Shown in pieces: positions 1 to 5,462 of a stretch of DNA of 5,462 bases. The DNA is from Acidimicrobiales bacterium (GTDB lineage: Bacteria > Actinomycetota > Acidimicrobiia > Acidimicrobiales > JANYDT01). How positions within the stretch are numbered: the first letter of the stretch is position 1; each line of letters starts with the position of its first letter. The position numbers and the translations under genes are program-made. The notes beneath the pieces were generated by a model. The model did no database searches. It saw nothing but the letters and a program-made list of their open reading frames with translations, and had not been told where the DNA came from. The stretch covers positions 1-5,462 of the forward strand of contig JANYHQ010000036.1 of the NCBI GenBank assembly GCA_025358985.1, written 5' to 3'.

Positions 1-1
1 A

Positions 2-118
2 CTCATCGACGCGCTGTGGTCGGGCGAAGCTCCGCGTTCTGCCCGGAAGCTTCTGCACGTCTATGTGTCTCATCTCCGCCGGAGTCTCGGCGACGGTGCG
101 GTGGAGACCAACCCCGGG
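2..118 (+). pseudogene. BTAD/SARP-type winged-helix regulator, internal fragment
   Basis: The frame starting at base 2 encodes about 39 residues that match the second half of the OmpR-like winged-helix domain found at the N-terminus of BTAD/SARP transcriptional activators. It begins LIDALWSGEAPRSARKLLHV, then has the recognition-helix pattern YVSHLRRSLG and the start of the C-terminal hairpin (AVETNPG). In this family the hairpin normally continues with a GYRL-like strand. Here the similarity stops at about base 118 and the sequence becomes the antisense of another gene. The reading frame stays open to a stop at 593-595, but that tail does not look like a BTAD domain. The N-terminus lies left of the window. 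I infer a truncated, non-functional regulator, or a chimeric join. Domain identity is seen directly from the motif; the regulated genes cannot be known. Confidence 0.7.
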
Positions 119-124
119 GACTGC

Positions 125-541
125 CAGATCCACTCCCTGGGCCCTCGACTCATCGGTGATGTCGGAATCCCAATCGGTGAGCGACACGCGATAACGGCTG
201 CTCTCGATGGAGTAGACCTCCACCGCCTCTCCCGGACGGAACGGGTTGCGCACTGTTCCCCGAACCCGCCACTGCAGGCCAAGAGTCGGCACGCTCACGC
301 AGTCGAGCGCCGTGCCCGGGAAGTTGACGCCACGTTCCACGCATGGCGTACCCGGGAACGGGATCTTTGGCTTCGCGGTCTTCTTTGTCGTCTTCTTTGC
401 AGGGCGGGTCACGGCGTGTGCCGGGCTGACCTTCAGGGCCAGAGCTACCGCCGCTGCGAGGAAGGCCACGGCCACCGGCCGGGCGACCCTCGTTCGCGTT
501 GCCGAACTGCCGGCCCGAAAATGGTTCGCCTCAGTGCGCAT
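125..541 (-). pseudogene. Secreted protein with signal peptide, 3' end lost
   Basis: The minus-strand frame from the ATG at 541-539 is open to the left window edge (180 codons). The first 43 residues form a classical Sec signal peptide: an Arg-containing N-region, a hydrophobic Ala/Val/Leu core at residues 23-36, and an Ala-His-Ala cleavage site at 41-43. A Lys/Thr-rich linker follows (residues 49-59, KKTTKKTAKPK). The mature region has two cysteines (C67 and C81) that could form a disulfide, and a beta-rich stretch (VRGTVRNPFRPGEAVEVYSI). AAGAAGGA at 553-560 is a possible ribosome site, 11 bases upstream. After about residue 138 the frame becomes the antisense of the BTAD fragment, so the native C-terminus is probably missing. 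Export to the cell surface or medium is likely; I do not recognise the family. A real but short secreted gene whose stop lies left of base 1 is the alternative. Confidence 0.5.
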
Positions 542-584
542 CAGACTTCACATCCTTCTTCTAGGGTGCGAACATCTGACGACA

Positions 585-723
585 CGCCGGTATAGGACCG
601 GTAAAGCGCGAAGTCCATCGCCGCCGGGCTGACCCGTCCGTTTCGAAGCGGGATATCAGGCGGTACTCCGACGCAACCACGCTCCTCGACGAAATCGTCA
701 ACAACAACAGCGAGCAGTACTGA
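585..723 (+). pseudogene. Possible C-terminal fragment of an unknown protein
   Basis: This frame is open from the stop at 582-584 to a TGA at 721-723. Its last residues read like a real C-terminus: RDIRRYSDATTLLDEIVNNN followed by SEQY and stop, with charged and amphipathic spacing and good codons such as CTC, GAC, ATC, GTC and AAC. It has no credible start codon or ribosome site, and nothing upstream joins it in frame. If real, it is the tail of a gene whose front has been lost at the rearranged junction. I do not recognise the family. Chance openness over 46 codons in GC-rich DNA is quite possible, so this is a weak call. Confidence 0.2.
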
Positions 724-1001
724 CAGCACTTTTCGCAGGAGATTCGGACGGGCGGCAGAACACGGTGTGTGCCCGAGTCAAACTCCGCGCTCAGCACGAG
801 GATAGCGAGGTCGCTCTGACGACCTTCAGCGTGCTTACCCCAGTCCCAACGGCTAGGCGCCTACCCGGTCCAGTCAAGCAAGCAGAGTCCTCGTTAATCG
901 AGAAGCCTCGAAGGTGGCCGCAGCTCGATGATCGTAAGCAAAGTTCGCGTGGGTGTTCGATCTGGGTGTCGTTGTCGGGTGTTCTGAACTTCCGTCGGTC
1001 T
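724..1001. other. Stretch without a recognisable gene
   Basis: No frame on either strand gives a convincing protein here. A + frame from about 726 stays open and contains a moderately protein-like segment (VCARVKLRAQHEDSEVALTT), but it has no start, no ribosome site and no family resemblance. I saw no tRNA, terminator hairpin with a T-run, or insertion-sequence end. The long minus-strand frame covering it is the antisense of mixed relics. It may be remnant coding DNA decayed past recognition. Confidence 0.4.
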
Positions 1002-1004
1002 TGG

Positions 1005-1370
1005 TTGGCCGATCCGGCACTCGATGCGGTCAGTGCCCAACTGGAGGGATCGGATGAGGCGAAGTATCGGCACGCCAAACGACGGTCGTGGGACTCGGTC
1101 GGGTTGGAACGACCGAACAGCGGCTCCACCTGCAGAACCTGGACGTCACCGTACGGGCCCAGGAGATCGGCGAGGGACCTCCGGTCGTCCTGATTCACGG
1201 AGCTTCGGCAGGCCGGGCCCAGTTGGGCCAACCTGGTCCAGGGCCTCAGCGGGTTCCGGTGCATCATGTTCGACCGACCCGGCTGCGGGTTGAGCGATCC
1301 CATGCCCGGCGATGCAGGCAAGCCGACATCGAAGCGGTGAAGCGGGCAGGGGACCTGTTGATCCCCGAAA
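1005..1370 (+). pseudogene. Alpha/beta hydrolase, N-terminal part, multiply frameshifted
   Basis: Pieces of one alpha/beta hydrolase appear in order but in alternating frames. Frame 3 (about 1005-1110) gives a helical leader ending AKYRHAKRRSWDSVGLE. Frame 2 (about 1113-1222) continues TEQRLHLQNLDVTVRAQEIG then GPPVVLIHGASAG, the oxyanion-hole HG motif. Frame 3 again (1224 to about 1320) gives WANLVQGLSGFRCIMFDRPG then CGLSDPMP, the usual strand-4 region with its DRPG turn. Frame 2 resumes as ADIEAVKRAGDLLIP (about 1325-1368). The shifts fall near 1107-1112, 1211-1223 and 1320. The serine nucleophile elbow (GxSxG), the acid and the histidine are all absent because similarity ends at about 1370. 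The order of motifs is seen directly; the family assignment rests on the HG and DRPGCGLSDP signatures. I infer a dead, truncated gene. Sequencing errors could explain the shifts but not the missing two thirds. Confidence 0.65.
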
Positions 1371-1668
1371 CCGGTCCAGGTTGGTTTCCACGATGTCAGG
1401 CATTCTGGCGAACCCGAGTCGCACGCCCTCCACCGGAAACACAGCGTTGCGAAGGATTGGATCGGCAACTGCTTTGCTGATCCGCACCGACTCGCCGAAT
1501 CGTTGCTTGATGGACTGGGCACCCGCTCGAGCTCACGAGAAATAAGCGCCTCGTATTCTTGGCGGCGAAGGTTGCGATACATCACGGCGACCTCTAACAA
1601 ACGCATTGCGGCGGGCAATCTCGGCGCAACCGATGGGAGAATTCATCCACGAAATGCAGTGCCAAGCC
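1371..1668 (-). pseudogene. Unrecognised helix-rich coding relic in three frames
   Basis: Directly downstream of DUF3151 on the same strand, three successive minus-strand frames look coding. The first (1668 to about 1615) reads LALHFVDEFSHRLRRDCPP. The second (about 1612-1520) reads MRLLEVAVMYRNLRRQEYEA then LISRELERVPS. The third (1517 to about 1375) reads QSIKQRFGESVRISKAVADP, ILRNAVFPVEGVRLGFARMP and DIVETNLDRF. Together they would form about 95 residues of mostly amphipathic helix with C/G-rich third codon positions, consistent with one gene broken by two frameshifts near 1613 and 1520. I do not recognise the family. It starts immediately at the DUF3151 stop and ends against the hydrolase relic, so both ends are probably lost. 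Plus-strand frames here (for example 1312-1545) look like its antisense. Confidence 0.45.
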
Positions 1669-1670
1669 GA

Positions 1671-2117
1671 TCAGTCGGCGTGGACGTCTCGCTCCCAGTC
1701 GGGATCCAACTGCAACAAAAACAACGCACAACGCTCCTGCTCGTCATGCTCGGCGATCTCCGCGGCGGCGCTGCGTAGACCCTCCACGGCACGCAAAAAT
1801 CCGCGGTTGGTGGGGTTACGCCACCGAACGTAACCGCTGCCCCTCCAACCCGATGCCCGCAATCGGTCCAGGCCACGGTGATAGCCAACGCGTGAATAGG
1901 CGTAGCGCTCCACCGGGTCACGTCCGAGTCGGGCCAGTTGAGCCCACGCATCGAGGAACCGGGGCCAGCGACCCACCACCAACGAAATCTCGGCGCGACG
2001 CACATCCTCGTCACCGTGAGCCAGTGCCGCGGCCAGCGCCGACAATGCCTCGGCGGGCTCCGGGTCAAGAGCCGTCTCGGGCAGTCCAGTGGAGAACGTG
2101 ACAGGGCTATCGCTCAT
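1671..2117 (-). CDS. DUF3151 family protein
   Basis: This encodes 148 residues, a typical size for DUF3151, a family of actinobacterial proteins of unknown function. The sequence begins MSDSPVTFSTGLPET, a characteristic N-terminus. A helical region follows with FLDAWAQL at 54-61, then the strongly conserved core RYAYSRVGYHRGLDRLRASG (71-90), WRGSGYVRW (91-99) and NRGFLR (104-109). A helix with RCALFLLQLDP ends it. There is no signal peptide or membrane segment, so it is probably cytoplasmic. The frame is open further upstream to 2264, but that would overlap the divergent gene. The ATG at 2117 matches the family start; the in-frame ATG at 2126 (adding MQA) is the only close alternative. The ribosome site is weak. 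It is divergent from the ABM gene, with 67 bases between the two starts, so the promoters share a short region. Function unknown. Confidence 0.9.
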   Translation of the reverse strand: MSDSPVTFSTGLPETALDPEPAEALSALAAALAHGDEDVRRAEISLVVGRWPRFLDAWAQLARLGRDPVERYAYSRVGYHRGLDRLRASGWRGSGYVRWRNPTNRGFLRAVEGLRSAAAEIAEHDEQERCALFLLQLDPDWERDVHAD

Positions 2118-2147
2118 GGCCTGCATCGTGACATGGCATGAGTAGGA

Positions 2148-2178
2148 CTGGATCACCGAGTATCCGTGGCGGTAGCTT
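2148..2178 (+). promoter_or_regulatory. Predicted leaderless promoter of the ABM-ferredoxin gene series
   Basis: TAGCTT at 2173-2178 fits the actinobacterial -10 pattern TAnnnT. It lies exactly 12 to 7 bases before the ATG at 2185, so transcription would start at the A of the start codon. CTGGAT at 2148-2153 is a poor -35 with a 19-base spacer. No Shine-Dalgarno sequence precedes the ATG, which fits a leaderless mRNA. Position and pattern are seen; activity is inferred. Confidence 0.4.
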
Positions 2179-2184
2179 CGCCCG

Positions 2185-2490
2185 ATGTCCAAGATTGCCG
2201 TCATCGCCAAACTCACCACCAACGAAGGCAAGCGTGATGAGGTGGTGGCCGTGATGACTGCCATGGTGGAGGCAGTGAATGCCGAGGCAGGAACAGAGAT
2301 CTACGCTCTCCACACTCAGGCCGACGATGACGTCACCATCTGGTTCTACGAGCTCTATACGGACAAGGACTCGTTGAAAGCACACGGCACCAGCGAGGCC
2401 ATGGCGGCATCAGGTCCCAAACTCAAAGGTCTCTTGGCTGGGCGTCCAGAAATCATCATGCTCAACCCGGTGGCCGCCAAGGGTCTGTGA
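2185..2490 (+). CDS. ABM-domain protein, putative quinol monooxygenase
   Basis: This encodes 101 residues, the normal length for a stand-alone antibiotic biosynthesis monooxygenase (ABM) domain of the YgiN type: a dimeric alpha+beta barrel that oxidises quinol-like aromatics with O2, often without cofactor. Strand 1 is KIAVIAKLTTNEGK (residues 3-16), followed by a helix (about 17-35). The central strands are IYALHTQ (39-45) and VTIWFYELYTDKDSLKAHG (50-68), the usual aromatic-Glu strand followed by a helix with a conserved His (H67). The C-terminal strand is GRPEIIMLNPV (86-96). No signal peptide is seen, so it is cytoplasmic. The ATG at 2185 is the only sensible start and has no ribosome site, consistent with leaderless expression. 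The ferredoxin follows 53 bases downstream. The substrate is unknown; some family members degrade haem or have lost activity. Confidence 0.85.
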   Translation: MSKIAVIAKLTTNEGKRDEVVAVMTAMVEAVNAEAGTEIYALHTQADDDVTIWFYELYTDKDSLKAHGTSEAMAASGPKLKGLLAGRPEIIMLNPVAAKGL

Positions 2491-2533
2491 GAGATGGTGC
2501 TACAACGCTGGTTGTCGTTTACCGAACACCTAT

Positions 2534-2539
2534 GGAGGT
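2534..2539 (+). promoter_or_regulatory. Ribosome binding site setting the ferredoxin start
   Basis: GGAGGT lies four bases before the GTG at 2544-2546, and is the only strong Shine-Dalgarno sequence in the + strand gene series. It overlaps the in-frame ATG at 2532-2534, so that ATG would lack a site of its own. This favours the GTG start, which also yields the typical MKIVVDFDRC ferredoxin N-terminus. Confidence 0.65.
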
Positions 2540-2543
2540 CGCT

Positions 2544-2732
2544 GTGAAGATCGTCGTCGACTTTGACCGTTGCCAGAGCAATGCACTGTGTATGAGTGCG
2601 GCACCCGAGCTGTTTGAGGTACGTGACGACGGGTTTCTGTATGTCCTCCAAGAAGAGCCGGGCGAAGACCAGCGGGCGGTCCTGGAAGCGGCGGTTCGGG
2701 CTTGCCCAACCCAGGCCATCAGCATCGGCTGA
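2544..2732 (+). CDS. Single-cluster (3Fe-4S type) ferredoxin
   Basis: The product is 62 residues, the size of the small ferredoxins that pass electrons to cytochromes P450 in Mycobacterium and Streptomyces. The N-terminus MKIVVDFDRC is typical. Cluster ligands are C10 and C16 in the pattern C-x2-N-x2-C, and C54 in the final CPT motif. The second Cys of a standard 4Fe-4S motif is replaced by Asn13, which favours a 3Fe-4S cluster. The middle contains APELFEVRDDGFLYVL (20-35), conserved in this family, and an acidic linker (EEPGEDQ, 37-43). The GTG start is chosen for the GGAGGT site just upstream; an in-frame ATG at 2532 would add four residues. The reductase begins 8 bases after the stop, so the pair is almost certainly co-transcribed and functions together. 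The final acceptor is not in the window. Confidence 0.9.
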   Translation: MKIVVDFDRCQSNALCMSAAPELFEVRDDGFLYVLQEEPGEDQRAVLEAAVRACPTQAISIG

Positions 2733-2740
2733 AGACCACC

Positions 2741-3976
2741 ATGTCCGTTGGTGATTCCCACGTTGTTGTAGTGGGGGCTTCATTGGCTGGGACGCGAGCG
2801 GTAGAAGCGCTGCGTCACCAGGGCTTTGACGGCCGCATCACGCTCATCGGTGACGAGGCCCACCAGCCATACGACCGTCCTCCACTGTCCAAGACGTTGC
2901 TGTCCGGTAAGCGCACCGCCGATCAGGTACGGCTACACCCCGACGGCGATGATTACGCGTCCGTGCTTGACGTCACCATGATGCTGGGACGACGAGCCTG
3001 TTCGCTTGACGTGGACGCTGCTGAGATCACCCTCGATAGAGATGAGCGGGTCGGCTTCGACGCATTGGTGATTGCCACCGGATCGCGGGCCCGGCACCTC
3101 AACCACACCGATCACCTACCCAACGTCTACGTGGTGCGTACCCTCGATGATTGCCTCCGACTGCAAGCGGCACTGGTAGCGGGGGCTCGAGTGGTGGTGG
3201 TGGGGGCCGGATTCATTGGGGCTGAGGTGGCCGCCACTGCTCATTCGTTGGGATGTCATGTGACCGTTCTGGAGGCCGCACCGGTGCCGTTGGAGCGCCA
3301 ACTGGGTGCCACCATGGGCACATATTGCGCCACCGTCCATGCCCGTCACGGAGTACCACTGCGGGTGGGGGTGCAAGTGGATGAGATCGACGCAAACGGG
3401 GTGATCCTGGCCGGCAGGGAGCGTATTCAGGCCGACGTGGTGGTGGTAGGTGTGGGTGCTGTTCCCAACACCGAATGGCTGCAGGACTCCGACGTGGCGG
3501 TAGGCGACGGTGTGCTGTGCGACGCGTTCTGCAGGGTGCGGGGTTCCGGTGCGGGCACCCTGAAGGGCATCGTGGCCGCTGGTGACGTGGCCCGTTGGAC
3601 CAATACGCTCTTTGGAGAAGAAATGCGGATTGAACACTGGACCAACGCCGCCGAGATGGCCGAGCACGCCGCCACCACGCTGCTGGCAGATCTCAACGGC
3701 GACTCCAGCTCCTTAATGCCATTTGCCCCGGTGCCGTATTTTTGGAGCGATCAGTACGACATCAAGATCCAGTTCCTAGGTCGGTCCACCGGACACCAGG
3801 AGGTGGTTGTGGTGGACGGATCCATGGAGTCCGGCAAACTGGTTGCTCTCTACCGCCGAGACAACCAGTTGATAGGTGCACTGGGTATCTCGCGAGTCCG
3901 CCAGTTGATGTCGTACCGCAACCTGTTGGCCACCGGTGCTTCCTGGGAAGAGGCTCTCACCCACGCCGCCCAGTAG
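2741..3976 (+). CDS. NAD(P)H-dependent FAD ferredoxin reductase
   Basis: This encodes 411 residues, the usual length for putidaredoxin/rhodocoxin-reductase-type flavoproteins that move electrons from NAD(P)H through FAD to a ferredoxin. The first dinucleotide fold is VVVVGASLAG (8-17), binding FAD. YDRPPLSK (44-51) and ATGSR (112-116) are family signatures. The second fold is VVVVGAGFIGAE (151-162), with E178 at the end of its second strand, which favours NADH over NADPH. GVGAVPNTEWL (237-247) precedes the FAD motif AAGDVARW (279-286) and EHWTNAAEMAEHAA (298-311). The C-terminal reductase domain carries PYFWSDQYDIKIQFLG (332-347). The ATG at 2741 fits the fold; an upstream TTG at 2702 would overlap the ferredoxin. 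Its partner is the adjacent ferredoxin. It is cytoplasmic and lacks obvious defects. Confidence 0.95.
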   Translation: MSVGDSHVVVVGASLAGTRAVEALRHQGFDGRITLIGDEAHQPYDRPPLSKTLLSGKRTADQVRLHPDGDDYASVLDVTMMLGRRACSLDVDAAEITLDRDERVGFDALVIATGSRARHLNHTDHLPNVYVVRTLDDCLRLQAALVAGARVVVVGAGFIGAEVAATAHSLGCHVTVLEAAPVPLERQLGATMGTYCATVHARHGVPLRVGVQVDEIDANGVILAGRERIQADVVVVGVGAVPNTEWLQDSDVAVGDGVLCDAFCRVRGSGAGTLKGIVAAGDVARWTNTLFGEEMRIEHWTNAAEMAEHAATTLLADLNGDSSSLMPFAPVPYFWSDQYDIKIQFLGRSTGHQEVVVVDGSMESGKLVALYRRDNQLIGALGISRVRQLMSYRNLLATGASWEEALTHAAQ

Positions 3977-3988
3977 CATCACCACGTC

Positions 3989-4594
3989 ATGGAACTGCTC
4001 ATCATCCGTCACGGTCTGCCGCAGCGTGTAGAAAATTCTGATGGCTCCGCCGCCGACCCTGAGCTTGCCCCCAATGGTCACGCCCAGGCGTTACGCCTGG
4101 CCGACTGGCTGGCGGCGGAGCGTATCGATGCGCTGTACGCCAGCCCCATGCGCAGGGCGCAACAGACGGCTCTCCCGGTGGCACACGGGCTCGATCTCCC
4201 CATCGTCACTGAGCCCGACGTGGCTGAGTGGGATCGAGACAGCGCGGCGTACATCCCCATGGAAGAGATGAAGGCGGCCAAGGACGGAACCTGGGAAGCG
4301 TTCCTGCGAGGGGAACTATCCGGCCCATCCGATCCGGACCTGTTCCACAAGACAGTGGTCGACGCCATCGAACGCATCATCAGTGCACATAGGGGTCAAA
4401 CGGTGGCGGTGGTATGTCACGGTGGAGTGATCAATGCATACGCCTCCCACATCTTGGGGTTGGGTCAAAGCGTGGGTTTCTTCCACCCGAGCTACACCAG
4501 CATCAATCGAGTGGTGGCCGCATCCAGTGGAGAGCGCAGCATCGCCAGCCTCAACGACACGGGCCATCTTCGAGGCACCGGCCTACTGGCGTGA
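3989..4594 (+). CDS. Histidine phosphatase family protein (phosphoglycerate mutase-like)
   Basis: This encodes 201 residues, a normal length for the branch 1 histidine phosphatase superfamily. The RHG motif at 7-9 holds the phospho-accepting His8. LAPNGHAQALRLADWL (26-41) and YASPMRRAQQTA (50-61) supply the conserved Gly and the phosphate-binding Arg55. E80 in VAEWD is the likely proton donor, and the second catalytic His is H144 in VAVVCHGGVINAY (139-151). All catalytic residues are present, so the enzyme should be active. The substrate (a phosphorylated sugar, cofactor or nucleotide) cannot be read from sequence. It begins 12 bases after the reductase stop with no clear ribosome site, and probably relies on read-through and coupling within the transcript. 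The glycosylase follows 8 bases after its stop. There is no signal peptide, so it is cytoplasmic. Confidence 0.92.
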   Translation: MELLIIRHGLPQRVENSDGSAADPELAPNGHAQALRLADWLAAERIDALYASPMRRAQQTALPVAHGLDLPIVTEPDVAEWDRDSAAYIPMEEMKAAKDGTWEAFLRGELSGPSDPDLFHKTVVDAIERIISAHRGQTVAVVCHGGVINAYASHILGLGQSVGFFHPSYTSINRVVAASSGERSIASLNDTGHLRGTGLLA

Positions 4595-4602
4595 TCTGAT
4601 CC

Positions 4603-5462
4603 GTGTCCGACCCGCTGGAGCGGACCTTCCGGCCCCCGCACCCCACCGATCTGTTACAAACCCTTCGAGTCCTGTCGAGGGGCGCACGCGATAAGACCAT
4701 CCGTATTGGGAAGACACCGGGTGAGGGGGTTTGGCGGGCCACCATCACCCCCCAAGGTCCGTGTACCCAGCATCTGTTCCAGCGCGGCGACGAGATCACC
4801 GTACGTGCCTGGGGTAACGGCGCTCTATGGGCACTTGATCATGCCCCCGTACTCATCGGCGGTAATGACGACCATACGGACTTCGTGGCACATCACGACT
4901 TCTTGGACCGAGCACATCGACTCAACCCGGGTTTGCGGTTCACGTGTACGCAGGCCGTATGGGAAGTGATGCTGCCAGTGATCCTCGAACAAAAGGTCAC
5001 CGGCACCGAGGCCCGCGCCTCCTATGCCGCGCTGCAACGGGCCTTGTCGACACCAGCGCCAACTGCCCCCGGCGGACCGGCATTGTTGCTTCCGCCCGCT
5101 CCCGCCATGGTGGCCGGTACACCATCGCACGTGTTCCATGCCGCCAATGTGGAACGCAAACGCTCGGATTCCATCAGGCGCGCTGCCGGATATGCACATC
5201 GTCTGGAAGAGGCATCGACCATGTCGATGGTTGATGCCTACGCACGACTGCGCGCATTACCAGGGCTGGGTGAGTGGACCGCAAATGAGGTGGGGGTGGT
5301 GGCTCTGGGTGACACCGACGCAGTATCCGTAGGCGATTACCACCTGAAGAACTTGGTGTCGTGGGCATTGGCGGGCGAAGCCCGGGGTACCGACGAACGG
5401 ATGGTGGAACTGTTGGAACCGTATAGACCCCATCGAGCTCGGGTGGTGCGACTCATCTGGGC
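4603..5462 (+). CDS. DNA-3-methyladenine glycosylase 2 family (AlkA-like), 3' end outside window
   Basis: This frame gives 286 residues before the right edge. The family removes alkylated purines from DNA in base-excision repair. The N-terminal half is the AlkA-like beta domain, with GDEITVRAWGNGALWALDHA (62-81) and a linking region LNPGLRF (107-113). The helical core begins with AVWEVMLPVILEQKVTGTEA (118-137), containing the EQKVT signature. The helix-hairpin-helix is LRALPGLGEWTANEVGVVAL (217-236), followed by GDTDAVSVGDYHLKN (236-250), in which D245 is the predicted catalytic aspartate. Only the last helix appears to be missing. The GTG start at 4603 is forced: an in-frame TGA at 4597-4599 precedes it. 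No strong ribosome site is seen. The 8-base gap after the phosphatase suggests co-transcription. There is no sign of an adaptive-response regulator nearby. Confidence 0.93.
   Translation, partial: MSDPLERTFRPPHPTDLLQTLRVLSRGARDKTIRIGKTPGEGVWRATITPQGPCTQHLFQRGDEITVRAWGNGALWALDHAPVLIGGNDDHTDFVAHHDFLDRAHRLNPGLRFTCTQAVWEVMLPVILEQKVTGTEARASYAALQRALSTPAPTAPGGPALLLPPAPAMVAGTPSHVFHAANVERKRSDSIRRAAGYAHRLEEASTMSMVDAYARLRALPGLGEWTANEVGVVALGDTDAVSVGDYHLKNLVSWALAGEARGTDERMVELLEPYRPHRARVVRLIW

Noticed and set aside
65..595. A + frame giving a 176-residue protein
   Set aside because: Its first 18 codons belong to the BTAD fragment, whose frame is open from base 2. The remainder is the exact antisense of the signal-peptide protein and is Arg/His/Cys-rich with no protein character.
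830..935. A possible tRNA or small RNA around the GTTAATCGAG bases
   Set aside because: I could not build an acceptor stem, anticodon arm and T-loop with correct spacing.
1312..1545. A + frame of 77 codons as a continuation of the hydrolase
   Set aside because: It has no nucleophile elbow or hydrolase motif. The minus strand over the same bases is a much better protein.
791..1618. A 275-codon open frame on the minus strand
   Set aside because: Only its first 40 or so codons (near 1610-1520) look coding. The rest is the antisense of the hydrolase relic and of empty sequence, with unnatural Ser/Arg-rich composition.
2118..2264. A 49-residue N-terminal extension of DUF3151
   Set aside because: It would overlap the start of the divergent ABM gene, and family members begin near MSDSPVTF.
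2702..2740. An upstream TTG start for the reductase
   Set aside because: It lies within the ferredoxin coding region, and the added residues are an out-of-frame reading of the ferredoxin C-terminus.
3191..3202. A GTG tandem repeat in the reductase gene
   Set aside because: It simply encodes the Val strand before the NAD-binding glycine motif. Similar VVVV runs recur at other strands of the fold.
3116..3667. A 183-codon minus-strand frame inside the reductase gene
   Set aside because: It is a His/Gly-rich shadow of a gene with all expected flavoprotein motifs on the other strand.
1..5462. A CRISPR array, insertion sequence or phage attachment site
   Set aside because: There are no regularly spaced repeats, no transposase motif and no paired terminal repeats by eye.

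Overview
The window looks like a chromosomal segment of a GC-rich Actinomycetota. The marker is an intact DUF3151 gene, an actinobacterial family. The neighbours fit: a BTAD/SARP-type DNA-binding fragment, a Mycobacterium/Streptomyces-style single-cluster ferredoxin with its FAD reductase, GTG starts, and start codons with little or no Shine-Dalgarno sequence. Acidimicrobiia is a reasonable guess for the class, but this is inference only.

The window has two contrasting halves. The left part (1 to about 1670) holds only broken genes. At the left edge is a fragment of a BTAD/SARP winged-helix domain on +. It abuts, tail to tail, the 5' part of a secreted-protein gene on -. A stretch with no recognisable gene follows (about 542-1000). 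Next is the N-terminal third of an alpha/beta hydrolase on +, which changes frame at least three times and ends before the nucleophile elbow. Against its end lies an unrecognised helix-rich coding relic on -, also spread over three frames. This half is either a gene graveyard at a rearranged junction or poorly resolved sequence.

The right part (1671-5462) is compact, intact and ordinary. DUF3151 (-) diverges from a + strand series: an ABM-fold (putative quinol) monooxygenase, a 3Fe-4S-type ferredoxin, an NAD(P)H/FAD ferredoxin reductase, a histidine phosphatase (phosphoglycerate-mutase-like) and an AlkA-type DNA-3-methyladenine glycosylase cut by the right edge. Gaps of 8-53 bases suggest one transcript. 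A TAnnnT -10 element placed exactly for a leaderless mRNA precedes the first gene.

Reductase and ferredoxin form a plausible electron-transfer pair (NAD(P)H to FAD to Fe-S to an oxygenase). No cytochrome P450 or Rieske oxygenase lies in the window, so the terminal acceptor is unknown. The ABM protein is a neighbour, but proteins of its family normally need no Fe-S partner. The phosphatase and glycosylase look like housekeeping genes carried on the same transcript. I see no CRISPR array, tRNA, rRNA, complete insertion sequence or clearly novel system.
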